NCBI GenBank assembly: GCA_003023125.1
Contig: PXSY01000166.1
Coordinates: forward strand, 1-6,212
Direction: 5' to 3'
Length of the DNA: 6,212 bases
Source: Bacteroidetes bacterium QH_10_64_19
GTDB lineage: Bacteria > Bacteroidota > Rhodothermia > Rhodothermales > Salinibacteraceae
The stretch's first letter is position 1. Every line of letters starts with the position of its first letter. The translations under genes and the position numbers were made by a program. Below are positions 1 through 5,704 of this stretch, piece by piece. The notes under the pieces were generated by a model. It did no database searches and had not been told where the DNA came from. It saw only the letters and a program-made list of their open reading frames with translations.

Positions 1-1
1 C

Positions 2-157
2 TACTTCTACGCCATGCTCTGGAAGACCTTCAACGACACCGCCGAACCGGACAGTTGGAAGGGGCACATCTTTTTTGCCGCACTGGTGATCGCCCAGATT
101 ATAGGCATCGGCATTCTCGTATTCGCCCTCTACGTTGCGACGTACGCGGGGCTGTAA
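2..157 (+). CDS. C-terminal end of an unidentified membrane protein (partial)
   Basis: The plus-strand frame is open from the left edge, starting at base 2, to a TAA at 155-157. It gives the last 51 residues of a protein whose start lies outside the window. A polar, aromatic-rich stretch (YFYAMLWKTF...) is followed by about 28 strongly hydrophobic residues (IFFAALVIAQ...YVATYAGL) that run almost to the C-terminus. This looks like a final transmembrane helix. The hydrophobic composition and clean stop support a real coding end. I do not recognise the family, and the visible part is too short to assign a function. The gene converges on the minus-strand small gene that ends at 275, with a structured spacer between them. 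Confidence 0.65.
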   Translation, partial: YFYAMLWKTFNDTAEPDSWKGHIFFAALVIAQIIGIGILVFALYVATYAGL

Positions 158-202
158 CGAATACCGATAGTCGATTCCAGGGCGAGTTATGGAGTATCTG
201 CG

Positions 203-272
203 GCGTGCACACGCGGGCACCAAGTGCCTCAGCATAGGCGCGCTGCCGCCTACATCGCGTATGTCCGCGCCT
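203..272. terminator. hairpin-rich spacer between convergent genes, possible bidirectional terminator
   Basis: Three inverted repeats lie in a row between the stop of the plus-strand membrane gene (157) and the stop of the minus-strand gene (275). They are GCGTG/CACGC at 203-207 and 210-214, GGCAC/GTGCC at 216-220 and 224-228 with a 3-base loop, and AGGCGCG/CGCGCCT at 236-242 and 266-272. The last encloses a smaller ACAT/ATGT stem at 252-255 and 261-264. Position between two convergent stops fits transcription termination. No T-run follows on either strand, so this is not a canonical intrinsic terminator, and short GC-rich repeats can arise by chance in GC-rich DNA. Confidence 0.35.
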
Positions 273-274
273 CA

Positions 275-589
275 TTAGCCCGCGGCAGGAAGGTAGCTCA
301 TCTCCTCCCCGACCTCGTCGGCCGATTGGAGTTCTTCGACAATCTGTCGCTTCGCCTTGTCCCCTAGTTCCTCCCACCGTGCGGACGCCATACGGCCCAG
401 CTCAAGGGGCCGCCCGTAGACCTTGAACCACTCTTTCGCGAACTGCTCGCCCTTCGCCTCCGCCACCCTGCGGCGCAACTGGCGCATCCTCTCGGCCTGT
501 GTGTCGAAGTCAGGGTCCTGCTGTCCAAAAAGCCGTTCGAGTTGGTCCCGAAGGTCAGCGCGCGACGGAACGGAGCGGGCCTCGTTCAT
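275..589 (-). CDS. small hypothetical helical protein (104 aa)
   Basis: The ATG at 589-587 is preceded by a good Shine-Dalgarno sequence, AGGAG at 599-595, with a 5-base spacer. The TAA is at 277-275. The 104-residue product is hydrophilic and rich in charged residues (RQLRRRVAEAKGEQ near residues 37-50). It has no signal peptide or membrane segment and should be mostly alpha-helical and cytoplasmic. I do not recognise a domain or catalytic motif. It lies 105 bases downstream of the pncA stop on the same strand, so read-through from pncA is possible. A weak GGAGT/ACTCC hairpin (614-618 and 635-639) in the gap leaves this open. The strong ribosome-binding site and coding-like composition argue that it is a real gene. 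Confidence 0.7.
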   Translation of the reverse strand: MNEARSVPSRADLRDQLERLFGQQDPDFDTQAERMRQLRRRVAEAKGEQFAKEWFKVYGRPLELGRMASARWEELGDKAKRQIVEELQSADEVGEEMSYLPAAG

Positions 590-694
590 GGGTTCTCCTG
601 TGGGATTTTGACTGGAGTTCGATGACTGCGTTCGACTCCGGCGGTCTCCATACTGGGGCTACAGAAGCGGCTCAAACAGCGTCAACGCGAGGGG

Positions 695-1321
695 CTACGC
701 CGCTGCGAGATCGAGAGCGGCCTCCGAGGAGATAATCTGCACACCCGCCTCATTCATCTCGTCCCACGCCTGGTCCAGAGACCCGTCCTGATCGATGCCG
801 CGCGTGGCATCTTCGATGACATACACGTCAAACCCCTCCTTCCGGCCGTCGAGGGCAGACCATTTCACACAGAAGTCCGCCGCCAGGCCGCCCACGTACA
901 GCGTATCGATACCGCGACCGCGCAGGTAGCCCGTCAGCCCGGTCGGCGTCTCCCGATCATTCTCGTAGAAGGCGGAGTAGGAGTCGATGTGGGGCCGAAA
1001 GCCCTTGCGGATCATCAGCTGTACCGGCATGGTGTTGAGGTCCGGATGAAACTCCGCGCCCTCCGTCCCCTGCACACAGTGATCGGGCCACAGAATCTGA
1101 TCGCCGTAATCGACATCGATCACGTCCATCGGATCGCGCGCCGGATGCGACGAGGCGAACGACTCGTGGCCGGGGGGATGCCAGTCCTGCGTCATCACCA
1201 CATTGTCGAATGCCTCCATCAGCTCATTCACGGTGGGGATAATGGCATCTCCCTCCGGCACCCCCAATGCTCCGCCCGGGCAAAAGTCATTTTGAATGTC
1301 AGCAATCAGTAGCGCGCGCAT
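695..1321 (-). CDS. pncA: nicotinamidase (PncA)
   Basis: The product is a 208-aa cytoplasmic isochorismatase-fold hydrolase that deamidates nicotinamide to nicotinic acid for NAD salvage. The length is close to E. coli PncA (about 213 aa). The family catalytic triad is visible: D8 in the N-terminal ADIQNDFCPGG motif, K106 in MIRKGF, and C151 in GGLAADFCV, which also contains the usual cis-peptide position. The metal site is present as D46, H48 and H52 in QDWHPPGH, plus H81 in WPDHC. The frame stays open upstream to 1414, but the start at 1321 is preferred. It matches where the family begins (MRALLIADIQ) and has GGAGG five bases upstream. It is divergent from the aldehyde dehydrogenase gene. 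Some pyrazinamidase activity is common in this family. Confidence 0.95.
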   Translation of the reverse strand: MRALLIADIQNDFCPGGALGVPEGDAIIPTVNELMEAFDNVVMTQDWHPPGHESFASSHPARDPMDVIDVDYGDQILWPDHCVQGTEGAEFHPDLNTMPVQLMIRKGFRPHIDSYSAFYENDRETPTGLTGYLRGRGIDTLYVGGLAADFCVKWSALDGRKEGFDVYVIEDATRGIDQDGSLDQAWDEMNEAGVQIISSEAALDLAAA

Positions 1322-1497
1322 GGCAGCCTCCAGGATGATAAACGAAAACTCGGTCGAGTCTGAGATTAGGAGTCGTTTCTCAAAACGGCTTTTGGCGTAC
1401 GAAAGCGGAGCCAACTTGTTGCTTCAGTGCCGGGATCACCGCCCCTGAAAAAGAGGTTCAAGGATTGACTTTTCCATTGATCACGTGAGTTCTTCGA
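1322..1497. promoter_or_regulatory. divergent promoter region between pncA and the aldehyde dehydrogenase gene
   Basis: These 176 bases separate two divergent starts, so promoters for both genes should lie here. I cannot identify convincing -35/-10 boxes or a Bacteroidota-type TAnnTTTG box. Visible structure includes a near-palindrome ACTCG-GT-CGAGT at 1348-1359, a stem of about 8 bp at 1371-1378 paired with 1383-1390 (loop CTCA, one G-T pair), and a perfect 8-base palindrome TCACGTGA at 1481-1488. The palindrome sits 9 bases before the dehydrogenase ATG, where a bound repressor would block expression. No regulator gene is adjacent. Confidence 0.4.
1327..1331 (-). promoter_or_regulatory. Shine-Dalgarno site that fixes the pncA start
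   Basis: The minus strand reads GGAGG here, five bases before the ATG at 1321-1319. This supports the 208-aa product over the longer open frame that begins 31 codons earlier at 1414, whose extra residues do not resemble the start of any nicotinamidase. Confidence 0.8.
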
Positions 1498-2943
1498 ATG
1501 CAGATCGCTCCCCTGTCCCCCGTCACTCTGGACGACATCGACCGCGTGTTCAACGCCCAGCGGGCCCACGCTCCGGCGGTCCGCGCCACCACGGCCGCTC
1601 AACGCAAACGAAAGCTCCAGCGTCTCTGTGATGGCCTTCGCGCCTATCGGTCGGACCTGCAAACGGCCGTGCAGGAAGACTTCGAGAAAGCCCCGACCGA
1701 AGTCGACCTCACGGAGGTGAAGCCGGTGCTGGATGAAGCCCAGCACGCGATCGACCATCTCGACGACTGGATGGCGCCGGACTCCATGGACACGCCCCTC
1801 CTCTTTACCGGCACCCACTCGGAAGTCCGCTACGAGCCGAAGGGCGTCGCCCTCCTCCTATCCCCCTGGAATTATCCCCTGACGCTCACCCTCGGCCCAC
1901 TCGTCGCGGCTATGGCCGCGGGCAACTGCGTGGTGATCAAGCCGTCCGGAAAGACGCCGCACACGAACGCGGTTTTGAAGGAACTGCTCGCGGACTTGTA
2001 CGAAGAACGAGAGGTGGCTCTCTTGCCCGGCGATGAAGACATAGCACAGGCCCTCCTCGACCACCCCTTCGACCACGTCTACTTTACCGGTAGCCCGCGG
2101 GTGGGCCGCCTCGTGATGAAGGCCGCCGCGGAGCACTTGGCCTCTGTGACGCTAGAGCTCGGCGGAAAATCGCCGACCATTGTGGACGCAACCGCCGACC
2201 TGGATCTCGCCGCCGAACGGATCGTGTGGTCAAAATTCGTGAACGCGGGCCAGACGTGCATCGCACCGGACTACTTGCTTGTCGAGGAGGGGACCCACGA
2301 TGCACTGGTCGAGCGTCTCGTGGCGACCGTCGATCGGTTTTACGGCGTCACCGCCGCGCAGCGCAAGGCAAGTTCCGATTACGCTCGTCTCATCGACGCG
2401 GACCACTGGGACAAAGTCACCGCTCTGCTCGACGATGCCGTGGCGGCCGGGGCGAGCGTGGTTACCGGGGGCACGACCGACGCCGACGCTCAGTACGTAA
2501 GCCCGACGATTTTGACGGACGTGGCTCCTGACACCGACCTCATGCAGGAGGAAATCTTTGGGCCCCTCCTGCCGGTGCTCTCGGTGTCGAATCTGGACGA
2601 GGCCCTCCAACGCATCAACGACCGCCCCAACCCGCTCTCGATGTACCTTTTTACCGAGCGGGAAACCACAGTCGATACGGTGCTTGAGCGCACCTCAGCA
2701 GGGAGCACGTGCATCAACGAGGGGTTCCTTCACTTTGCCAACCCGGCGCTTCCCTTCGGCGGCGCCGGACACAGCGGGATCGGGCGCGGGCACGGCGAAG
2801 CAGGGTTTCGGGCCTTCTCGAACGAGCGCTCTGTGATGCGGCGTCGCTACGGCGCATCGCTTCTGCGACGGTTTTTTCCACCATATGACGCCGTCACGAC
2901 AGGCCTGACGGACCGGCTCCTTCGTTATTTCTCAGGGTCCTGA
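1498..2943 (+). CDS. NAD(P)-dependent aldehyde dehydrogenase, class 3 / fatty-aldehyde type
   Basis: The 481-aa product oxidises aldehydes to carboxylic acids with NAD(P)+. Visible motifs are SPWNYP (122-127, with oxyanion-hole N125), the cofactor-binding KPS (148-150), FTGSPRVG (197-204), LELGGKSP (219-226, with general base E220), NAGQTCIAPDY (249-259, with nucleophile C254) and EEIFGP (351-356). The C-terminal pattern PFGGAGHSGIGRGHGEAGF and the late RRFFPPYD (457-464) resemble ALDH3 and long-chain fatty-aldehyde dehydrogenases. The true substrate cannot be read from sequence. The usual KPSE is KPSG here (G151), which may affect cofactor choice. ATG 1498 is the first possible start in frame, since a TGA lies four codons upstream. 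The ribosome-binding site is weak, at best GTGAG at 1485-1489. The gene is probably monocistronic. Confidence 0.94.
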   Translation: MQIAPLSPVTLDDIDRVFNAQRAHAPAVRATTAAQRKRKLQRLCDGLRAYRSDLQTAVQEDFEKAPTEVDLTEVKPVLDEAQHAIDHLDDWMAPDSMDTPLLFTGTHSEVRYEPKGVALLLSPWNYPLTLTLGPLVAAMAAGNCVVIKPSGKTPHTNAVLKELLADLYEEREVALLPGDEDIAQALLDHPFDHVYFTGSPRVGRLVMKAAAEHLASVTLELGGKSPTIVDATADLDLAAERIVWSKFVNAGQTCIAPDYLLVEEGTHDALVERLVATVDRFYGVTAAQRKASSDYARLIDADHWDKVTALLDDAVAAGASVVTGGTTDADAQYVSPTILTDVAPDTDLMQEEIFGPLLPVLSVSNLDEALQRINDRPNPLSMYLFTERETTVDTVLERTSAGSTCINEGFLHFANPALPFGGAGHSGIGRGHGEAGFRAFSNERSVMRRRYGASLLRRFFPPYDAVTTGLTDRLLRYFSGS

Positions 2944-2968
2944 GGTACCACACCCAACGTAGGAGAAT

Positions 2969-3013
2969 GGAGGCGGCCCTGTTTTCGTCATGGACCACGT
3001 CGACGGGCCCTCC
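2969..3013. terminator. possible hairpin terminator between convergent genes
   Basis: Within the 148-base gap after the aldehyde dehydrogenase stop, GGAG-gc-GGCCC (2969-2979) can pair with GGGCCCTCC (3005-3013). This gives 9 bp with a 2-base bulge and a 25-base loop. A second small stem, GGGG/CCCC, lies at 3036-3050. The position between the ends of convergent genes fits termination in either direction. No T-run follows, so confidence is low. I see no gene in the gap. Confidence 0.3.
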
Positions 3014-3091
3014 CTCCAGCCGGTGCTGCGGAGTCGGGGTGCACTGCCCCTCCTCTCAGGCCCGCTCTGCTGGTGCTCCCCGATTTGTTCG

Positions 3092-3551
3092 TCAGGACGA
3101 CTCCCCCAGCACATCGACCAGGCGCTGATAGTCCGTCTCCGTCAGCTTCTGCTCGGCACGGAGCCGATCCAGAGCGTCCTGCACCGCAGCCGTATCCGTG
3201 GTGTCCGGCTCTGCGGCGGGCGTAAAGTCAATGTCCCGCACCATCGCCGTGTCCAGAAAATCGGCCACGTACGAGGCCGCGTCCGGCGCCCCCGAGAAAT
3301 CCATTGTCAGCTCAAACGTGGCCCGCCCCCGATTGACGGTGAGCGCGACCCGCTTGCCCCCCAGCCCGAGCCACCGACGCTGCACCTCCACACCTACCAG
3401 AGGCATCGTACAGCGCGAGCACCTCCTCCCGCGTCACGTCCGTCGCATAGTCCGACAGCGCCTTCTCAAGTCGATCCGCCGGAAGATTCGGCGTCACAAA
3501 GAGCCCCATCTGCGGGGCGTGCGGAAGCCGATCGCGAAGCAGGTCCTCCAT
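3092..3551 (-). pseudogene. broken gene: PH-like domain protein with SHOCT-like C-terminus, frameshifted
   Basis: Two minus-strand open frames look like parts of one protein. The first starts at ATG 3551 (MEDLLRDRLPHAPQMG...) and reads sensibly for about 50 residues to EEVLALYDA near 3402, then turns into Gly/Ala/Arg-rich text typical of a wrong frame. The second becomes protein-like at about 3400 (LVGVEVQRRWLGLGG...) and runs to a stop at 3092. The second part looks like the later strands of a bacterial PH-like domain (VALTVNRGRATFELTMDF). It ends in DRLRAEQKLTETDYQRLVD, which resembles a SHOCT oligomerisation motif. The expected first strands of the PH-like fold seem absent, so an internal deletion that also shifted the frame is likely. 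The second frame's own ATG (3406) has AGGAGGT 14 bases upstream, too far for good initiation. An assembly error or a genuinely split gene remains possible. Function is unknown. Confidence 0.6.
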
Positions 3552-3554
3552 TTT

Positions 3555-3764
3555 GAGGATGTTGAAGGTGAAAAGTCGGAATGTTGAAAGGTGGTCGAAC
3601 GGCAATCAACTTCGACGAAGCCTCGCGAGAATCCTCTGATCTACTCGCCGTCGTGCCACGGACCCCGCTCTCCTCCCGAAGAGCCAAGCACAACTCTGCT
3701 CGATTCTCCTGATCTGTTCATCTTCAACCTTCCAATCTTTTCACTTTCCCACCTTCAACCTCCC
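3555..3764. repeat. imperfect inverted repeat of TTCAACC-type tracts in a gene-free spacer
   Basis: The 230 bases between the broken gene and the nuoN stop hold no credible gene. The left arm, about 3555-3594, contains GTTGAAGGTG, GTGAAAAG and a second GTTGAA (3561-3566 and 3583-3588). The right arm, about 3720-3764, contains the complementary TTCAACC, CTTTTCAC and CACCTTCAAC. A further TTCAACC is at 3769-3775. The arms therefore face each other across roughly 125 bases. Inside are a second inverted pair, GAGAATC/GATTCTC (3627-3633 and 3702-3708), and a small CTTCGACGAAG palindrome (3610-3620). No transposase or target-site duplication is seen. It could be a dispersed intergenic repeat, a small non-autonomous element remnant, or transcript-end structure. 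Confidence 0.5.
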
Positions 3765-3781
3765 CAGCTTCAACCCCGGAA

Positions 3782-5290
3782 CTACGGCGCCGCCGCCATC
3801 GCAGACGCCTCGAAGAAGCTCGTCGTCGTCTCAAGAACCCCGCCGAAGAACACGCCCAGCACGACGAGCGCCACCGCGCACACCACGAGCGTCCCCACGG
3901 CAGCGGTGGTGGCCCGCGGAAAGGCCCCCGCCGTCACCGGGCCCGTGGCATCTACCTCGTCGGCAGACTGCATCCAGAAGACGTACACCACCCGCAGGTA
4001 GTAGTACGCGCTCAGGGCGCTCATCAGCACCCCAATCACCACGAGCCAGGTCATTCCAGCATTCACGGCCGGAGCGAACACGAAGTACTTGCCCGCAAAG
4101 CCGCCGAGCGGCGGAAAGCCAATCAGGCTGAACATGAAGACGCCCATCGTGCTGCCCAGCACGGGCCGCTCGTTCGCAATTCCGGCCAGCGAAGACAACG
4201 TCTGCTCGCATCCCTCTTTTCCGTCCCATTCCAGCAGCGCCATCACCCCGAAGGCCCCAATGTTCATGATCGCGTAGACGAGCAGGTAGAACAGCGCCCC
4301 GGCGTACCCGGCCTCGGTGCCCGCCGCGAGGCCCACGAGCACGTACCCGGCGTGGGCGATCGACGAGTACGCCAGAAGCCGCTTCACATTGGCCTGGGCC
4401 AGCGCCATCACGTTCCCGACGACCATCGTCAGCACTGCCACGGCCGCCATGACGAACCGCCACTCCCCGCCCGGGACCGCGTGCACAAGCACCAGGATGA
4501 GCGCCCCAAAGGCAGCCGCCTTCGTGGCCGTCGACATGTATCCGGTCAGCGGCGTGGGCGCACCCTGATACACGTCCGGCGTCCACATGTGGAACGGGGC
4601 GGCACTGACCTTGAAGAAGAAGCCGACCAGGAAGAGAGCGAATCCGCCCCAGAACAACAACTGTGTCGACGCCGTGGCGAGCTCGGCCGCCGCCATCGCC
4701 GGAAGCTCCATCGTCCCCGTTGCCCCGTACATCAGGGCAATGCCATAGAGGAAGAACCCGGTCGAGAAGGCCCCGAGCAAGAAGTATTTCAGGGCGCTTT
4801 CCACCGCGCCCTCGTCTTCGCGGATCAGCCCGGTCAGGATGTACAGGCAGATCGACATCGTCTCCAGCCCCACGAAAATGCTAATCATGTGGTTTGCGGA
4901 GCCGAGCATAATCATGCCCACCGTCGAGTACATGATCAGGGCGTACACCTCTCCGTAGTCGTACCGGAGATGATTCAGGTACGGAATCGAGAGCAGAATC
5001 GTAGCCAATCCCGTCAGCAGGATGATCAGGTTAATGAACGCCACATATCCCCCCGTCCGGAGGGTCTCGAAAAACACCGTTTCTTGCGGGGCGCCGAGTT
5101 GCGTAAGCTCCCACGCAGTTCCCACCGCCAGCGCGGCCACACCGAGCCATGGGATCGACGGATGATCGTTGTGGAAAGCGTCGATGACCACCAGGGCGAG
5201 TCCCACCCCCCCCACGACCATCATCGAAGACAGGGCCGGGAGATCAGCCACGATGGTCGAAAACGCACTGGACATTTCCATAGACAACAC
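3782..5290 (-). CDS. nuoN: NADH-quinone oxidoreductase subunit N (NuoN)
   Basis: This 502-aa polytopic membrane protein is one of the three antiporter-like proton-pumping subunits of respiratory complex I. The length is near E. coli NuoN (485 aa), and alternating hydrophobic segments run throughout, consistent with the family's 14 helices. Conserved charged residues of the proton path are in place: E143 in VGLETMS, K168 in ESALKYFLLGAF, K227 in FKVSAAPFHMWTPDVYQGAP, K257 in STATKAAAF, and K401 in GFAGKYF. The proposed start is GTG 5290, with GAGG at 5300-5297 six bases upstream. ATG codons at 5281 and 5275 in the same frame are alternatives that would lose 3 or 5 residues. It is the last nuo gene of the cluster here, 71 bases downstream of the pterin dehydratase gene. 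Confidence 0.96.
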   Translation of the reverse strand: MLSMEMSSAFSTIVADLPALSSMMVVGGVGLALVVIDAFHNDHPSIPWLGVAALAVGTAWELTQLGAPQETVFFETLRTGGYVAFINLIILLTGLATILLSIPYLNHLRYDYGEVYALIMYSTVGMIMLGSANHMISIFVGLETMSICLYILTGLIREDEGAVESALKYFLLGAFSTGFFLYGIALMYGATGTMELPAMAAAELATASTQLLFWGGFALFLVGFFFKVSAAPFHMWTPDVYQGAPTPLTGYMSTATKAAAFGALILVLVHAVPGGEWRFVMAAVAVLTMVVGNVMALAQANVKRLLAYSSIAHAGYVLVGLAAGTEAGYAGALFYLLVYAIMNIGAFGVMALLEWDGKEGCEQTLSSLAGIANERPVLGSTMGVFMFSLIGFPPLGGFAGKYFVFAPAVNAGMTWLVVIGVLMSALSAYYYLRVVYVFWMQSADEVDATGPVTAGAFPRATTAAVGTLVVCAVALVVLGVFFGGVLETTTSFFEASAMAAAP

Positions 5291-5295
5291 ACCAT

Positions 5296-5350
5296 GCCTC
5301 GCTCAAAAAAACACCTCATTCGTCCGCGGAGGCATCCAGGGAGACGCCTC
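5296..5350 (-). promoter_or_regulatory. nuoN leader with possible competing hairpins over the ribosome-binding site
   Basis: In the minus-strand transcript the order is GAGGC (5350-5346), GCCTC (5333-5329), GAGGC (5300-5296). The middle element can pair with the first, giving a stem of 5-6 bp. It can also pair with the last, extended by two pairs after a 1-base bulge. The last GAGGC contains the likely nuoN Shine-Dalgarno sequence. The two pairings exclude each other, as in a translational switch. A run of seven T (5311-5305) lies between, not directly after a stem, so it is not a clear terminator. Elements this short could be coincidental. Confidence 0.25.
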
Positions 5351-5361
5351 TGCGATTGCAC

Positions 5362-5652
5362 CTATGCTAAGTCCTCAATCGTCGACGCAAGCTCGACGTC
5401 CATCTCCGTCACCTTGCCGCCCGCGTCGTGCGTCGTGAGGGCAATGGAGACGGTGTTGTAGACGTTCTCCAACTCGGGATGATGGTTCATCTCTTCCGCA
5501 TAGAACGACAGGCGGACAATGAAGCCGATCGCCTCCCGAAAGTCGGAAAACTCGTAGGTCTTCTGAATCTTGTCGTCGGCGTGGCTCCACCCCTCGAGGT
5601 CGTCGAGGGCATCGTCGATGTCAGCGTCGGACAGGGGGTCGCGTGAGGGCAT
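5362..5652 (-). CDS. pterin-4a-carbinolamine dehydratase (PCD/DCoH family)
   Basis: The 96-aa soluble enzyme has the typical length of the family. It dehydrates 4a-hydroxytetrahydrobiopterin to quinonoid dihydropterin, recycling the cofactor used by aromatic amino acid hydroxylases. Family signatures are visible: GW at 21-22, the EEMNHHPEL block at 53-61 with the active-site pair H57-H58 and P59, NVYN at 63-66, and the THDAGG block at 74-79 with the third active-site histidine H75. ATG 5652 has no Shine-Dalgarno sequence (GTTTGACCT precedes it), so translation may be leaderless or coupled. It sits between nuoM (52-base gap) and nuoN (71-base gap) on the same strand, an unexpected partner for complex I genes. 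No phenylalanine hydroxylase gene is visible in the window. Confidence 0.93.
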   Translation of the reverse strand: MPSRDPLSDADIDDALDDLEGWSHADDKIQKTYEFSDFREAIGFIVRLSFYAEEMNHHPELENVYNTVSIALTTHDAGGKVTEMDVELASTIEDLA

Positions 5653-5656
5653 AGGT

Positions 5657-5686
5657 CAAACGGATTGACTGGAAAAAGGAGAGCAA
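5657..5686 (-). promoter_or_regulatory. candidate Bacteroidota-type promoter for the pterin dehydratase gene
   Basis: On the minus strand a TTG (5686-5684) is followed after 19 bases by TCCGTTTG (5664-5657). This is one mismatch from the TTG-N19-TAnnTTTG pattern known for Bacteroidota housekeeping promoters. It ends 4 bases before the ATG at 5652, so any transcript would be nearly leaderless, which would fit the missing Shine-Dalgarno sequence. The pattern is loose and could occur by chance. Confidence 0.2.
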
Positions 5687-5704
5687 AAAGCAACAAGTAC
5701 GCAG

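Noticed and set aside
55..237. 60-codon plus-strand open frame overlapping the first gene
   Set aside because: It overlaps the membrane-protein end in another frame, continues through the hairpin-rich spacer and has no coding character.
629..653. TTCGACTCC followed by a CCA end, resembling a tRNA T-arm
   Set aside because: The flanking bases do not form a T-stem, and no D-arm, anticodon arm or acceptor stem can be built from the upstream sequence, which runs into a coding gene.
1322..1414. 31-residue N-terminal extension of the nicotinamidase
   Set aside because: The family starts at MRALLIADIQ, and a strong GGAGG site sits just before that ATG. The extension has no family resemblance.
2990..3556. 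188-codon plus-strand open frame opposite the broken gene
   Set aside because: The composition (Pro, Arg, Ser, His) is typical of an antisense shadow, and the minus strand carries the domain-like sequence.
3831..4586. 251-codon minus-strand open frame overlapping nuoN
   Set aside because: It is an offset frame of nuoN with Gly/Arg/Ala-rich text and no recognisable motif.
5297..5350. Rho-independent terminator between the dehydratase gene and nuoN
   Set aside because: The T-run (5311-5305) is 17 bases beyond the only stem, too far for an intrinsic terminator.
4352..5461. 369-codon open frame on the plus strand
   Set aside because: It lies antisense to nuoN. Its product is full of Arg, His, Gln and Pro, as expected from a shadow frame in GC-rich DNA, while the nuoN frame has clear family motifs.
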